From Streptomyces atratus (lineage in GTDB: Bacteria; Actinomycetota; Actinomycetes; Streptomycetales; Streptomycetaceae), in contig NZ_BMRN01000002.1 in the NCBI RefSeq assembly GCF_014648655.1, positions 503,813-567,812 on the forward strand: a DNA stretch of 64,000 nt, read 5' to 3'. This document shows, piece by piece, positions 26,136 through 35,207 of the stretch (positions are counted from its first letter, which is position 1; every line of letters begins with the position of its first letter). The position numbers and the translations under genes are program-made. The notes below the pieces were generated by a model. That model was not told the DNA's origin and searched no databases. It saw nothing but the letters and a program-made list of their open reading frames with translations.

Positions 26136-27398
26136 TCAGACGCTGCGGAACGCCAGGACCACGTTGTGACCCCCGAACCCGAACGAGTTGTTGATCGCGG
26201 CGATCGACCCCTCGGGCAACGGACGGGGCTCATCGCGCACGATGTCCGCCTCCACGGCCTCGTCGAGGTTCTCCACGTTGATCGTCGGCGGAGCCATCCG
26301 GTGGTGCAGCGCCAGGACCGTGGCAACGGTCTCGATGCCGCCCGCGCCACCGAGGAGGTGACCGGTCATCGACTTCGTCGCGGAGATCGCGACATGGTCG
26401 AGGTCGTCGCCCAGGACCTGGCGCAGAGCCTTCAGCTCCGCGACATCGCCCTGCGGCGTCGACGTGGCGTGCGCGTTGAGGTGCACGACCTCGGACGGCT
26501 TGAGGTCCGTCTGGTCCAGCAGGTTCTGCATCGCGGCGGCGATGCCACGACCGGTCGGCTCGGGCTGCGCGATGTGGTGGGCGTCAGCGGACAGACCCTG
26601 GCCCAGCACCTCGCAGTAGACCTTGGCGCCGCGCGCGGCGGCGTGCTCCGCGGACTCCAGGACGACGACCCCGGCACCCTCGCCGAGGACGAAGCCGTCA
26701 CGGCCCGTGTCGTACGGACGCGACGCCTTCTGGGGCTCGTCGTTGTTCTTGGACATCGCCATCATGTTGGCGAACGCGGCGATCGGCAGCGGGTGGATCG
26801 CCGCCTCGGTGCCACCGGCGAGAACCACATCGGCACGGCCGGTGCGGATCATTTCGACGGCGTACCCGATCGCCTCCGCGCCCGAGGCGCAGGCGGAGAC
26901 CGGAGTGTGCACACCGGCCTGGGCGTTGACCTCCAGGCCGACGTTGGCGGCCGGGCCGTTGGGCATGAGCATGGGCACGGTGTGCGGGGAGACGCGGCGT
27001 ACGCCCTTCTCCTTGAGCACGTCGTACTGGTCGAGCAGGGTGATCACGCCGCCGATGCCGGAGGCGATGACCGTGCCCAGCCGCTCGGGCTGGATCGTGT
27101 CGTCCTCACCGGCCTTACCGGTGAAGCCGGCGTCCGCCCATGCCTCGCGGGCCGCGATCAGCGCGAACTGCGCCGAGCGGTCCAGCTTGCGGGCGAGCGG
27201 GCGGGGCAGGACGTCGCCCGGGTCGACGGCCGCGAGGGCGGCGATCCGGACGGGCAGTTCGGCGAAACGTTCGCCCTCGAGAGGCTTGACGCCGGAACGA
27301 CCGGCCATCAGACCTTCCCAGGTCGACGCCGAGTCGCCACCCAGCGGAGTGGTTGCGCCGATACCGGTGACGACCACGGTGCGATTGGTCGAGTTCAC
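26136..27398 (-). CDS. fabF: beta-ketoacyl-ACP synthase II
   Basis: This 420-aa condensing enzyme elongates acyl-ACP with malonyl-ACP. The catalytic triad is present: Cys170 in VSACASGA, His in NAHATSTPQGD, and His in NNSFGFGGHN, with KSMTGHLLGGAGG between. The GTG at 27398 follows GGAGAAG. It is the last gene of fabD-fabH-acpP-fabF, the usual Streptomyces order, 76 bases after acpP. It ends at a strong bidirectional terminator. Confidence 0.97.
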   Translation of the reverse strand: MNSTNRTVVVTGIGATTPLGGDSASTWEGLMAGRSGVKPLEGERFAELPVRIAALAAVDPGDVLPRPLARKLDRSAQFALIAAREAWADAGFTGKAGEDDTIQPERLGTVIASGIGGVITLLDQYDVLKEKGVRRVSPHTVPMLMPNGPAANVGLEVNAQAGVHTPVSACASGAEAIGYAVEMIRTGRADVVLAGGTEAAIHPLPIAAFANMMAMSKNNDEPQKASRPYDTGRDGFVLGEGAGVVVLESAEHAAARGAKVYCEVLGQGLSADAHHIAQPEPTGRGIAAAMQNLLDQTDLKPSEVVHLNAHATSTPQGDVAELKALRQVLGDDLDHVAISATKSMTGHLLGGAGGIETVATVLALHHRMAPPTINVENLDEAVEADIVRDEPRPLPEGSIAAINNSFGFGGHNVVLAFRSV

Positions 27399-27474
27399 TG
27401 GAAAATCTTCTCCACGTGTAGAGGGTCGTGAATCAGCGGCGCCACCGCCGGGTGGCGACACAGAGCCGGCCTGA

Positions 27475-27723
27475 TCAGGCCTGGTGCTTGAGGATGTAGT
27501 CGGCAGCGTCGCCGACGGTCTTGAGGTTCTTGACGTCCTCGTCGGGGATCTTGACGTCGAAGCGCTCCTCGGCGGCGACGACGACCTCGACCATGGACAG
27601 CGAGTCGACGTCCAGGTCGTCGGTGAAGGACTTGTCCAGCTGGACGTCCTCGACCGGGATGCCGGCGATCTCGTTGACGATCTCGGCGAGACCCTTGACG
27701 ATCTCTTCCTGAGTGGCGGCCAT
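27475..27723 (-). CDS. acpP: acyl carrier protein
   Basis: This 82-aa acidic protein carries the phosphopantetheine attachment Ser41 in DVDSLSMVE. It holds growing acyl chains for the fatty acid synthase. It starts MAATQEEIVKGLAEIV, and AAGGAG precedes the ATG. It lies between fabH and fabF. Confidence 0.97.
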   Translation of the reverse strand: MAATQEEIVKGLAEIVNEIAGIPVEDVQLDKSFTDDLDVDSLSMVEVVVAAEERFDVKIPDEDVKNLKTVGDAADYILKHQA

Positions 27724-27788
27724 GTTGGCGCTCCTTCGATGTTTATCTGCAGGGTTCTGGCGTCCGGGCCGAAAAAGGCCTGGTGTGC

Positions 27789-28790
27789 CTAGGGGAGGGT
27801 AACGACCGTCGCGGCGTAGACGAGACCCGCCCCGAAGCCGATGACGAGCGCGGTGTCGCCGCTCTTCGCCTGACCGGTCGCCAGGAGCCGCTCCATAGCG
27901 AGCGGAATCGAGGCGGCGGAGGTGTTGCCGGTGGTCTCCACGTCACGGGCGACCGTGACGTTCTCCGGCAGCTTCAGGGTCTTCACCATCGAGTCGATGA
28001 TCCGCATGTTGGCCTGGTGCGGAATGAAGACGTCCAGGTCTCCCGGGGCGATCCCGGCCGCGTCCAGCGCCTGCTGGGCGACCTTCGCCATCTCGAAGAC
28101 GGCCCAGCGGAAGACCGCCTGGCCCTCCTGCGTGATGGCCGGGAACTTCTCCGGGCGCTCGGCGTGGAACTCGTCCCACGCCACGGTCTGCTTGATCGTC
28201 TCGGACTTGTCGCCCTCGGAGCCCCAGACGGTGGGGCCTATGGCCGGCACCTTGGAGGGGCCGACGACGACCGCGCCGGCGCCGTCGCCGAAGAGGAAGG
28301 CCGTCGCGCGGTCCTCCTTGTCGGTGAGGTCGCTGAGCCGCTCCACGCCGATGACGAGAACGTACTCCGCCGAACCCTCGACGATCATGCCCTTGGCGAG
28401 GGTCAGTCCGTAGCCGAAGCCCGCGCAGCCGGCCGAGATGTCGAACGCGGCGGGCTTGCCCGCGCCGATCTTGTGGGCGATCTCGGTCGCGATGGCCGGG
28501 GTCTGCTTGAAGTGCGAGACGGTGGAGACGATCACGGCGCCGATCTGATCGGGTGTGATCCCGGCATCGGCGATGGCTTTCCCTGACGCCTCCACGGACA
28601 TCGCGGCCACGGTCTCCTCCTCGGAGGCCCAGTGGCGGGTGGCGATGCCGGAGCGCGAGCGGATCCACTCGTCGGACGAGTCGATCGTCTCGAGGATCAC
28701 CTCGTTGGGCACGACACGGGTCGGACGGTAGCCGCCGACACCCATGATGCGCGCGTACGCGGCGCCCTGACTGGGCTTGATCTTCGACAT
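27789..28790 (-). CDS. fabH: beta-ketoacyl-ACP synthase III
   Basis: This 333-aa enzyme condenses an acyl-CoA primer with malonyl-ACP to start fatty acid synthesis; Streptomyces FabH accepts branched primers. The Cys-His-Asn triad is visible: Cys122 in SAGCAGFGYG, His in IPHQANMRII, and Asn in TTGNTSAAS. AAGGAG lies 9 bases before the ATG at 28790, only 14 bases after the fabD stop, so the genes are tightly coupled. Confidence 0.97.
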   Translation of the reverse strand: MSKIKPSQGAAYARIMGVGGYRPTRVVPNEVILETIDSSDEWIRSRSGIATRHWASEEETVAAMSVEASGKAIADAGITPDQIGAVIVSTVSHFKQTPAIATEIAHKIGAGKPAAFDISAGCAGFGYGLTLAKGMIVEGSAEYVLVIGVERLSDLTDKEDRATAFLFGDGAGAVVVGPSKVPAIGPTVWGSEGDKSETIKQTVAWDEFHAERPEKFPAITQEGQAVFRWAVFEMAKVAQQALDAAGIAPGDLDVFIPHQANMRIIDSMVKTLKLPENVTVARDVETTGNTSAASIPLAMERLLATGQAKSGDTALVIGFGAGLVYAATVVTLP

Positions 28791-28803
28791 GCTCTCGGGC
28801 TCC

Positions 28804-29718
28804 TTAGGCGCCCACGTGCTCGGAGATGAGCGCGCGGGCCGCGTCGAGGTCGTCGGGGGTCTTGAGCGCGAGGGTCTGCACACCGGGCATCGCGCGCTTG
28901 GCGAGACCCGTCAGGGTGCCGCCGGGGCACGCCTCGATCAGAGCCGTGACGCCCATCTCCTTGAAGGTCTCCATGCACAGGTCCCAGCGGACCGGGTTGG
29001 CCACCTGGCCGACCAGCCGCGAGATGACCTCGTCGCCGATGGCCACGGGCTTCCCGTCGGCGTTCGAGACATATGTCACGACCGGATCGGCGATCTTCAG
29101 CTTCAGGGCGGCCTCGCGCAGCCGGTCGACAGCGGGCGCCATGTGGTGCGTGTGGAAGGCACCGGCGACCTTGAGGGGTACCACGCGACGTACGCCCTCG
29201 GGCTTGTCCTCGGTCAGCGCGGCGATCTGCGCGGCGGTGCCTGCGGCGACGATCTGGCCGCCACCGTTGACGTTGGCCGGGGTCAGTCCGAGCTTCTCCA
29301 GGTGAGGGACCGTCACCTCGGGATCGCCGCCGAGCAGCGCCGCCATGCCGGTCTCGGTGATCGCCGCGGCGTCGGCCATGGCGAGCCCACGGGTGCGTAC
29401 GAGACGGAGTGCGGCCTCGTCGCCGATGACTCCGGCGAGGGCGGCTGCGGTGATCTCACCCACGCTGTGACCTGCGACGACGTCGGGCGACGCGTCGAGC
29501 GCGGCGGCGGACAGCAGACCGGCGGCGACCAGCAGCGGCTGTGCCACCGCGGTGTCACGGATCGCCTCGGCGTCGGCCTCGGTGCCGTAGTGGGCGAGGT
29601 CGAGCCCGATGGCGTCGGACCAGGCCGCGATGCGGTCGGCGGCACCGGGGAGTTCGAGCCAGGGGGTCAGGAAGCCGGGCGTCTGAGCGCCTTGGCCGGG
29701 AGCGACGAGTACGAGCAC
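28804..29718 (-). CDS. fabD: malonyl-CoA:ACP transacylase
   Basis: This 304-aa enzyme loads malonyl groups onto ACP. The nucleophile Ser85 is in AGHSVGEIT, the catalytic His in KVAGAFHTHHM, and the N-terminus MLVLVAPGQGAQ matches the Streptomyces FabD. For that reason the GTG at 29718 is preferred to the GTG two codons upstream (29724). It is the first gene of the fab operon, 89 bases after the end of fasR. Confidence 0.97.
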   Translation of the reverse strand: MLVLVAPGQGAQTPGFLTPWLELPGAADRIAAWSDAIGLDLAHYGTEADAEAIRDTAVAQPLLVAAGLLSAAALDASPDVVAGHSVGEITAAALAGVIGDEAALRLVRTRGLAMADAAAITETGMAALLGGDPEVTVPHLEKLGLTPANVNGGGQIVAAGTAAQIAALTEDKPEGVRRVVPLKVAGAFHTHHMAPAVDRLREAALKLKIADPVVTYVSNADGKPVAIGDEVISRLVGQVANPVRWDLCMETFKEMGVTALIEACPGGTLTGLAKRAMPGVQTLALKTPDDLDAARALISEHVGA

Positions 29719-29773
29719 CCTCACACTCTCTCTTGTGAACGGTCCGGAACACCCGTGGGGACAGGGACGAAGA

Positions 29774-29803
29774 ACCGTATGGGGAATTGTTGATGTCCGA
29801 CAA
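29774..29803 (-). promoter_or_regulatory. candidate fabD promoter
   Basis: On the minus strand TTGTCG (29803-29798) and TACGGT (29779-29774) are separated by 18 bp, about 50 bases before fabD. FasR-type activators are known to drive this operon. A promoter here agrees with that, but the exact FasR site was not identified. Confidence 0.4.
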
Positions 29804-29807
29804 AAGT

Positions 29808-31013
29808 CTAGGACTGCGGATCTCTGGCGGCCAAGCGCCCGAGGATCAGGGCGATTCGCAGAGTGAACGCCGAGCGGACATCGGAAGGCGACCATCCGGT
29901 GACGTCAGTCACACGTCGGAGCCGGTAGCGCACGGTGTTGGGGTGGACGAAGAGCATCCTGGCCGCACCTTCCAGGCTGCTCGCCTGCTCCAGATACACA
30001 CTCAGCGTCTCCAGGAGCGCAGAACCCGCTTCTTCCAGCGGTCTGTAGATCTCCTCCACCAATTGGTCCCGTGCGGCAGGGTCGCCCGCCATCGCGCGCT
30101 CCGGCAGCAGATCGTCGGCCAGCACCGGTCGCGGGGCGTCCTGCCAGGCACTGCACGCCCTGAGCCCGGCGGCCGCCGCCTGCGCGGACCGGGTGGCCGC
30201 CAGCAGGTCGGGCACCACGGGCCCGGCGACGACCGGACCTGCGGCGTACGGGCCGATCAGCGCCTTCGCGACTTGCAGCGGATTGTCGCTGCCACCCGCG
30301 ATGACGACCAGCCGGTTGCCGAGCACCCCGGTCAGGACCTGGAGCTTCGCGTGCCGGGCGGCCCGCCGGATCGCCTCCACCGTCAGTTCGCTGTCGCCGT
30401 CCGGGGCCGTACCGAGCAGCACGCACACGTGCTCGGGGGAGTTCCAGCCGAGCGCCGCGGCGCGTGACACGGCGCCCTCGTCGGCCTCGCCGGACAGCAC
30501 CGCGTTCACCACGAGCGATTCCAGCCGGGCGTCCCAGGCCCCGCGGGCCTCGGCGGCCTGCGCGTACACCTGGGCGGTCGCGAAGGCGATCTCCCGCGCG
30601 TAGACGAGCAGCGCCTCCCGCAGCACCGACTCGTCGCCGGGCGCGGCTACCTCCTCGATCGCGGCCTCCATGACCTCGATCGTCGTACGCACCATCTCGA
30701 CGGTCTGCCGCAGGGTGATCGCCCGGGTCAGCTCGCGCGGAGCCGTACCGAACACATCGGTGGAGATGGCCTGCGGGGTCTCCGGATGCCGGAACCACTC
30801 GGTGAACGCCGCGATCCCGGCCTGGGCCACCAGGCCGATCCAGGACCGGTTCTCCGGTGGCATCGCCCGATACCACGGCAGCGACTCGTCCATGCGGGCG
30901 ATCGCATTGGCGGCCAGCCGGCCGGAGGACTGCTCCAGCCGTTTCAGGGTCGCGGCATGCAGGTGGGCGGCGTTCGCAGCGGGCTGCTCAGGATCGGGTC
31001 GGGGCACGGACAC
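29808..31013 (-). CDS. fasR: FasR-type PucR family activator of fatty acid synthesis
   Basis: This 401-aa regulator ends with the PucR/CdaR-type C-terminal HTH (ARMLFVHPNTVRYRLRRVTDVTGW). A long N-terminal helical sensor domain and a GGDEF-like middle (about 170-290) precede it. Directly upstream of fabDHPF in Streptomyces lies FasR, a protein needed for expression of the cluster and linked to malonyl-CoA supply; position, size and HTH all fit. The GTG at 31013 follows AAGGCAG. Same direction as the fab genes. Confidence 0.9.
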   Translation of the reverse strand: MSVPRPDPEQPAANAAHLHAATLKRLEQSSGRLAANAIARMDESLPWYRAMPPENRSWIGLVAQAGIAAFTEWFRHPETPQAISTDVFGTAPRELTRAITLRQTVEMVRTTIEVMEAAIEEVAAPGDESVLREALLVYAREIAFATAQVYAQAAEARGAWDARLESLVVNAVLSGEADEGAVSRAAALGWNSPEHVCVLLGTAPDGDSELTVEAIRRAARHAKLQVLTGVLGNRLVVIAGGSDNPLQVAKALIGPYAAGPVVAGPVVPDLLAATRSAQAAAAGLRACSAWQDAPRPVLADDLLPERAMAGDPAARDQLVEEIYRPLEEAGSALLETLSVYLEQASSLEGAARMLFVHPNTVRYRLRRVTDVTGWSPSDVRSAFTLRIALILGRLAARDPQS

Positions 31014-31123
31014 AAGACTGCCTTATCGGAGCACGTGCACGGAGGGCCGGGGCGGCCGCGGGTCGTACTGCCGGGTAGCGGCCGGGGAGTCCGGGCGTGC
31101 CCCGGCAGGGCTACCGTGGGCGG

Positions 31124-31789
31124 GTGATTTCCGTACACCGCTCCGAAGACCGCTTCCTGGGCGGGGACCGGGCCGCCGGCATCCTGTCCCGGCACGCCTT
31201 CTCCTTCGGCAGCTTCTACGACCCGGACAATCTGCGCTTCGGCGCGATCCTGGCGTGCAACTCGGAACGGCTGGCGCCCGGCGCGGGCTTCGACGAACAC
31301 CCCCACAGCCACACGGAGATCGTCACCTGGGTCGTCGAGGGCGAGCTGACCCACCGCGATTCGACCGGTCACGCCACGGTCGTACGGGCCGGGGATCTCC
31401 AGCACCTCAGCGCGGCGGGCGGGGTACGTCACGTCGAGCGCAACGACGGGGACGGCCCGCTGACGTTCGTTCAGATGTGGCTGGCGCCGCTCGAACCGGG
31501 CGGCGAACCCTCGTACACGATCGTTCCCGGCATCGCCGACTCCACTCCGTACGCCCTCCCTGCGGCCGGTGCGGTGCTGCACGTACGCAGACTGGCTCCC
31601 GAGGAGCGCACGGCGGTGCCGGACGCGGCGCGGGTCTACGTCCATGTGGTGGCCGGGGGCGTGCGGCTCGGCGACGAGGAGGGCGAGGAGCTGGAGCCGG
31701 GCGACTCGGCGCGGATCACCGGCGAGGAAGGGCTGGAACTGGTGGCGGCCGGGGCGGCCGAGGTGCTGATCTGGGAGCTGTCGGCCTGA
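31124..31789 (+). CDS. pirin family protein
   Basis: This 221-aa bicupin begins MISVHRSEDRFLGGDRAAG. The metal-binding motif FDEHPHSHTEIVTWVVEGEL is typical of pirins, with further cupin signatures GVRHVERN and FVQMWLAPLE. Pirins bind iron; some act as quercetinases, others as redox sensors, and the role here is unknown. GTG 31124 was chosen because the pirin N-terminus begins there. It starts 110 bases from the divergent fasR gene. Confidence 0.88.
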   Translation: MISVHRSEDRFLGGDRAAGILSRHAFSFGSFYDPDNLRFGAILACNSERLAPGAGFDEHPHSHTEIVTWVVEGELTHRDSTGHATVVRAGDLQHLSAAGGVRHVERNDGDGPLTFVQMWLAPLEPGGEPSYTIVPGIADSTPYALPAAGAVLHVRRLAPEERTAVPDAARVYVHVVAGGVRLGDEEGEELEPGDSARITGEEGLELVAAGAAEVLIWELSA

Positions 31790-31882
31790 AACACCACCGC
31801 CCCTGGCCGGAAACGGACGCAGCGATGAGTTTTCCCGGCCCGGAGAGTCTCACCACCGTCATCGACAACACAGGAGGAACGC

Positions 31883-32527
31883 GTGGCTCAGCTACTGAGA
31901 GTCCAGAACTTCAACGTCTCAAGTGACGGAATCGGGGCCGGTGAGGACCAGAGTTTCGAGAGGCCGTTCGGCCACGTCGATCCCGAGAGGCTGTTCGCCT
32001 GGGCCGGCGCCACGGCGAGCTGGCCCATGCGCACCGACCCCGGGGGGAGCCTGGGCCTCGACGACTACTTCACGCGGGACTACGCACGCAACATCGGCGC
32101 CGAGATCATGGGCCGCAACAAGTTCGGGCCCCAGCGAGGGCCCTGGCACGACCATGAGTGGCTCGGCTGGTGGGGTGACGAGCCCCCGTTCCGCACCCCG
32201 GTGTTCGTCATGACCCACCACACACGTCCTTCGTACACACTGTCCGACACCACGTTCCACTTCGTCGACGGGGATCCGGCCACGGTCCTCCAACAGGCGC
32301 GGGAAGCGGCGCAGGGCAAGGACGTCCGACTCGGCGGCGGAGCGACCACCATCCGGCAGTTCCTCGACGCGGGCCTCGTCGACACCCTGCATGTGGCGGT
32401 CTCGCCGGTGAAGCTCGGATCCGGAGTACGACTCTGGGATTCACCCGATGAGTTGCTCGACCGATACCACCTCGAGATCGTGCCCAGCCCGAGCGGCGTG
32501 ACGCACCACCTGTTCTGGCGAAAGTGA
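31883..32527 (+). CDS. RibD C-terminal/dihydrofolate-reductase-fold protein
   Basis: This 214-aa protein has the DHFR-like fold used by RibD: MAQLLRVQNFNVSSDGIGAG at the start, AEIMGRNKFGP, TPVFVMTHHTR and LGGGATTIRQFLDAGLVDTLHVAVSPVKLGSG at the NADPH-binding end. Members of this stand-alone group are predicted NADPH-dependent reductases of unknown substrate. CAGGAGG lies 6 bases before the GTG. It stands alone. Confidence 0.87.
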   Translation: MAQLLRVQNFNVSSDGIGAGEDQSFERPFGHVDPERLFAWAGATASWPMRTDPGGSLGLDDYFTRDYARNIGAEIMGRNKFGPQRGPWHDHEWLGWWGDEPPFRTPVFVMTHHTRPSYTLSDTTFHFVDGDPATVLQQAREAAQGKDVRLGGGATTIRQFLDAGLVDTLHVAVSPVKLGSGVRLWDSPDELLDRYHLEIVPSPSGVTHHLFWRK

Positions 32528-32674
32528 CACGAGGGCCCACGCGGGGATGTCGGCGCGGCCGACGCGGCCGTTTCAGTCAGTGATCGCGTAGCTGCGGGCG
32601 AGACGTCCGGTACGGGCCGCGGTGCTCGTCCGGAAATCCCGAACCGCCGTATGGTCAGCGGGCCTGTGGTGAAC

Positions 32675-32749
32675 CTTCCCGGCCGGAACGCCCGGAGAGT
32701 GCCGGGAAGCGTTCGTCGTGGCGGTGGTGGTGGCTGTGCCACCACCACC
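32675..32749. terminator. two hairpins between the DHFR-like and GNAT genes
   Basis: CTTCCCGGC (32675-32683) pairs with GCCGGGAAG (32701-32709), then GGTGGTGGTGGC (32723-32734) pairs with GCCACCACCACC (32738-32749) around a TGT loop. The second is a strong bidirectional terminator between convergent genes. Confidence 0.75.
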
Positions 32750-32765
32750 CCTCGACGGCGAAGGG

Positions 32766-33356
32766 CTACCGGTCCCCGTCCCGGCGCCACATCGACCACA
32801 TCGGCGGTCCTGCCCGGAACGTCATCTCCTCCTGCACAGTGAAGCCGTGCCGCTGGTAGAAGGTCAGATTGCGGCGGTTGCTCGACTCCAGGAACACCGG
32901 CCGCCCGTCCGCGTCCGCCCGCTCCAGCAGCCCGCCGAGCACCCGCGCCCCGCGCCCCGTGCCGCGCGCGTCCGCCCGGGTGCCGATGTACTCCACGTAC
33001 CAGTGCTCGGGACCGGCCGGGTGGCGGTGCTCCATGGTGAACAACCGCTCGGCGGTGCGCGGGAGTTGGGCACGGCCCGCACGCAGGAGCGGACCCGCGT
33101 TGCGCAGCAGGTACGTCACCGGCAGCTTCCACTTCCCGGGCTCCGCCCATACGGCCGCCACCGTGCGGTCCGGATCGGTCCACACCCGGCCCGCCGGGAC
33201 CTGCTGCGTCAGATGTGCGGTGAACAGCAGCCGCAGCCGCCGGTCCCGGTCGCGCGGCATCAGCCAGGACCAGACGGGGTCCTCGGCGTAGGCACTCGCG
33301 AGTACGGAGGCGAGCGCGGGGACGTCGGCGGCGGCAGCGCGGACTATGTCGGCCAT
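32766..33356 (-). CDS. GNAT family N-acetyltransferase
   Basis: This 196-aa protein has the GNAT fold: a helical N-terminus (ADIVRAAAADVPALASVLASAY), the acetyl-CoA pyrophosphate loop TRADARGTGRGARVL (the R/Q-x-x-G-x-G/A pattern), and SSNRRNLTFYQRHGF near the C-terminus. It transfers acetyl groups to an unknown amine substrate. It converges with the DHFR-like gene. ATG 33356 gives the standard GNAT start. Confidence 0.88.
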   Translation of the reverse strand: MADIVRAAAADVPALASVLASAYAEDPVWSWLMPRDRDRRLRLLFTAHLTQQVPAGRVWTDPDRTVAAVWAEPGKWKLPVTYLLRNAGPLLRAGRAQLPRTAERLFTMEHRHPAGPEHWYVEYIGTRADARGTGRGARVLGGLLERADADGRPVFLESSNRRNLTFYQRHGFTVQEEMTFRAGPPMWSMWRRDGDR

Positions 33357-33544
33357 GGCCGAGGAGGGTAGCGGTTCCTGGGCCGCCGGGCTCCATCCCG
33401 CGCAGGATGTGTTGAGCGGTCGCGTCGGCCATGGCTGTCTGTCCGGCGAGTCGGCCGATTCTGCCCTCGTGTACCTGGCCCGCACCGGCGTGGGCCGCGT
33501 AGTCATGGAGGGGTCTCCACCGTGCCCCCTCCGGAAGGCTTCTG

Positions 33545-34849
33545 ATGCACGCACGTGAATCCGACCGCATCCTCGGCAGCGGCACCCGCGGTTCCGCTCG
33601 CGCGCGTACATCCGCTCGCGCGCGTACACCGGAGGAGAGTCCGGACGAGAGCGAGTTCCCCGCACAGGCGCCGCTCGCCCTCCAGGGCAGCATCGGCAAT
33701 GCCGCCGTCGTCCAGATGCTCCGGCAGGCCGGGCACCCCTGGGCGCAGCCCGAGGAGCAGCTGCACGATGCGGGCTGCGGGCACGGGCAGGCCGGGCAGC
33801 CCCAGGTGCAGCGTTCCGCCGTCCACGAGGTCCTGCGTACCGGCGGCAAACCCATGGACGCCGTGCTCCGGGAGGAGATGGAGGCCCGCCTCGGCGCCGA
33901 CTTCTCCGACGTACGCATTCACGACGGCAGCGCCGCCCGTGCTTCGGCCGCCGAGGTCGGCGCCCGCGCCTACACCTCCGGCCACCATGTCGTCGTCGGC
34001 CCCGGCGGAGGCGACAAACACACCCTCGCCCACGAACTGACCCACGTCATCCAGCAACGGCAGGGCGCCGTCTCCGGCACCGACAACGGCGCGGGCCTGA
34101 GGATTTCCGACCCTTCGGACACCTACGAGCGGGCTGCGGAGCAGAACGCCCGCCGGGTCATGTCCGCACCGGTGCGGACCGGGGTCCCCGGCGACCGGGA
34201 GGCCCCCGGACCGGCCGTGTCCTCGACCGCAAAGACGCCGGTCCAGCGTGCCGGCGACTGGAAGAACAATCCGACAAAGAACGCCCTGGCCGCGGAGAAA
34301 ACCGCCAACCCGGGCAACGCACTCGTGCACACCTTGCACCACATCGTGCCCAAGTCGCTGCTCGAAAAATTCGCCGGGCTCCTCACCCCGACCCAGCTGA
34401 CCGAGGTCGTGACGGCTCTGGCGCCGGTCGCCCCGACGGCGTTCACGACGAACAGCGACCAGCTCGCCTCCGTCTCCAAGGCGCTGAAGAATGTTCCGGC
34501 CAATTTCGCTCTCGGCCCTGAACCGCAGTCCAGGAACGACGACCCGGGCAGCAGCGGACCGGACCTCAACTTCACCGAGGACGGTGCCATCACGCCCCGC
34601 TCCGAACAGTTGGAGCATGTCTACGACTTCATCGAGGCGAAGGTCAGCGCCGGGGCGGCTGTCACTCAGGCGGATTTGGAGAATGAGTTCATCGATCCGA
34701 TGAAGGTGGCCTGCGTCGAGCACAACGCCGTGGTCGCTCGTCTCGGTCTCGCGGGCGGCGTGGGCCTCGACCCGAACCGGACGGCCTGGTCGGGGAACGC
34801 GGCCACGCGGTCCCAGCGCCGGACCCACATGATCGAACCGCTCATCTGA
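33545..34849 (+). CDS. DUF4157 (eCIS-core) protein with HHIVPK nuclease-like tail
   Basis: This 434-aa protein has a disordered Arg/Ala-rich N-terminus (1-45), then a DUF4157 domain (about 100-180; FSDVRIHDGSAAR, HELTHVIQQ with the zinc-type HELTH at 163-167). After an Ala/Pro linker with PVQRAGDWK (233-240) comes a C-terminal region with LHHIVPKSLLEKF (264-276) and FALGPEPQSRNDDPG (321-335). DUF4157 is strongly linked to cargo of extracellular contractile injection systems and to polymorphic toxins. The HHIVPK motif resembles HNH/AHH-type nucleases. No injection-system genes and no obvious immunity gene adjoin it. There is no signal peptide. Confidence 0.82.
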   Translation: MHARESDRILGSGTRGSARARTSARARTPEESPDESEFPAQAPLALQGSIGNAAVVQMLRQAGHPWAQPEEQLHDAGCGHGQAGQPQVQRSAVHEVLRTGGKPMDAVLREEMEARLGADFSDVRIHDGSAARASAAEVGARAYTSGHHVVVGPGGGDKHTLAHELTHVIQQRQGAVSGTDNGAGLRISDPSDTYERAAEQNARRVMSAPVRTGVPGDREAPGPAVSSTAKTPVQRAGDWKNNPTKNALAAEKTANPGNALVHTLHHIVPKSLLEKFAGLLTPTQLTEVVTALAPVAPTAFTTNSDQLASVSKALKNVPANFALGPEPQSRNDDPGSSGPDLNFTEDGAITPRSEQLEHVYDFIEAKVSAGAAVTQADLENEFIDPMKVACVEHNAVVARLGLAGGVGLDPNRTAWSGNAATRSQRRTHMIEPLI

Positions 34850-34877
34850 CCCTTGACCGGCCCCCGGTCATGACGGA

Positions 34878-34912
34878 GGGGCTCGGGACGACAGTCGGTC
34901 GTCCCGAGCCCC
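34878..34912. terminator. bidirectional terminator after the DUF4157 gene
   Basis: A perfect 15-bp stem (GGGGCTCGGGACGAC at 34878-34892 with 34898-34912) closes on AGTCG, between convergent genes. Confidence 0.88.
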
Positions 34913-34940
34913 CTGGGCCGTACGGACTTTCGCTGCGACG

Positions 34941-35207
34941 TCAGACGAGCCCGTCCACGAAGCTCTGCCAGGCGTCGGCCCCGACGACGAGGACGGGCCC
35001 GTCCGGGTTCTTGCTGTCGCGCACGGGTACGGCGCAGGGGAGGCCGTCGGCCACCTCGACGCAGTCGCCGCCGTTGGTGCCGCTGTAGCTGGACTTGCGC
35101 CAGGCCGCGCCGCCGGTGACGGTGCACTCGACGCATTCGCCGCCGGTGTTTCCGCTGTAACTGGACTTACGCCACCGCGCGTTCTTCAGCTCGGGACCGG
35201 TCTCCAT
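34941..35207 (-). CDS. DUF397 protein with duplicated WRKSSYSG box
   Basis: This 88-aa protein is a DUF397 (BldB/WhiJ-locus type) with two copies of the family motif: ARWRKSSYSGNTGGECVE (about 10-28) and AAWRKSSYSGTNGGDCVEVADG (about 34-55). After the second, VRDSKNPDGPVLVVGADAWQSFVDGL completes the domain; the first copy is only a partial repeat. The start lies inside the upstream HTH gene (41-base overlap). DUF397 proteins act with the neighbouring HTH protein in Streptomyces developmental control. Confidence 0.9.
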   Translation of the reverse strand: METGPELKNARWRKSSYSGNTGGECVECTVTGGAAWRKSSYSGTNGGDCVEVADGLPCAVPVRDSKNPDGPVLVVGADAWQSFVDGLV

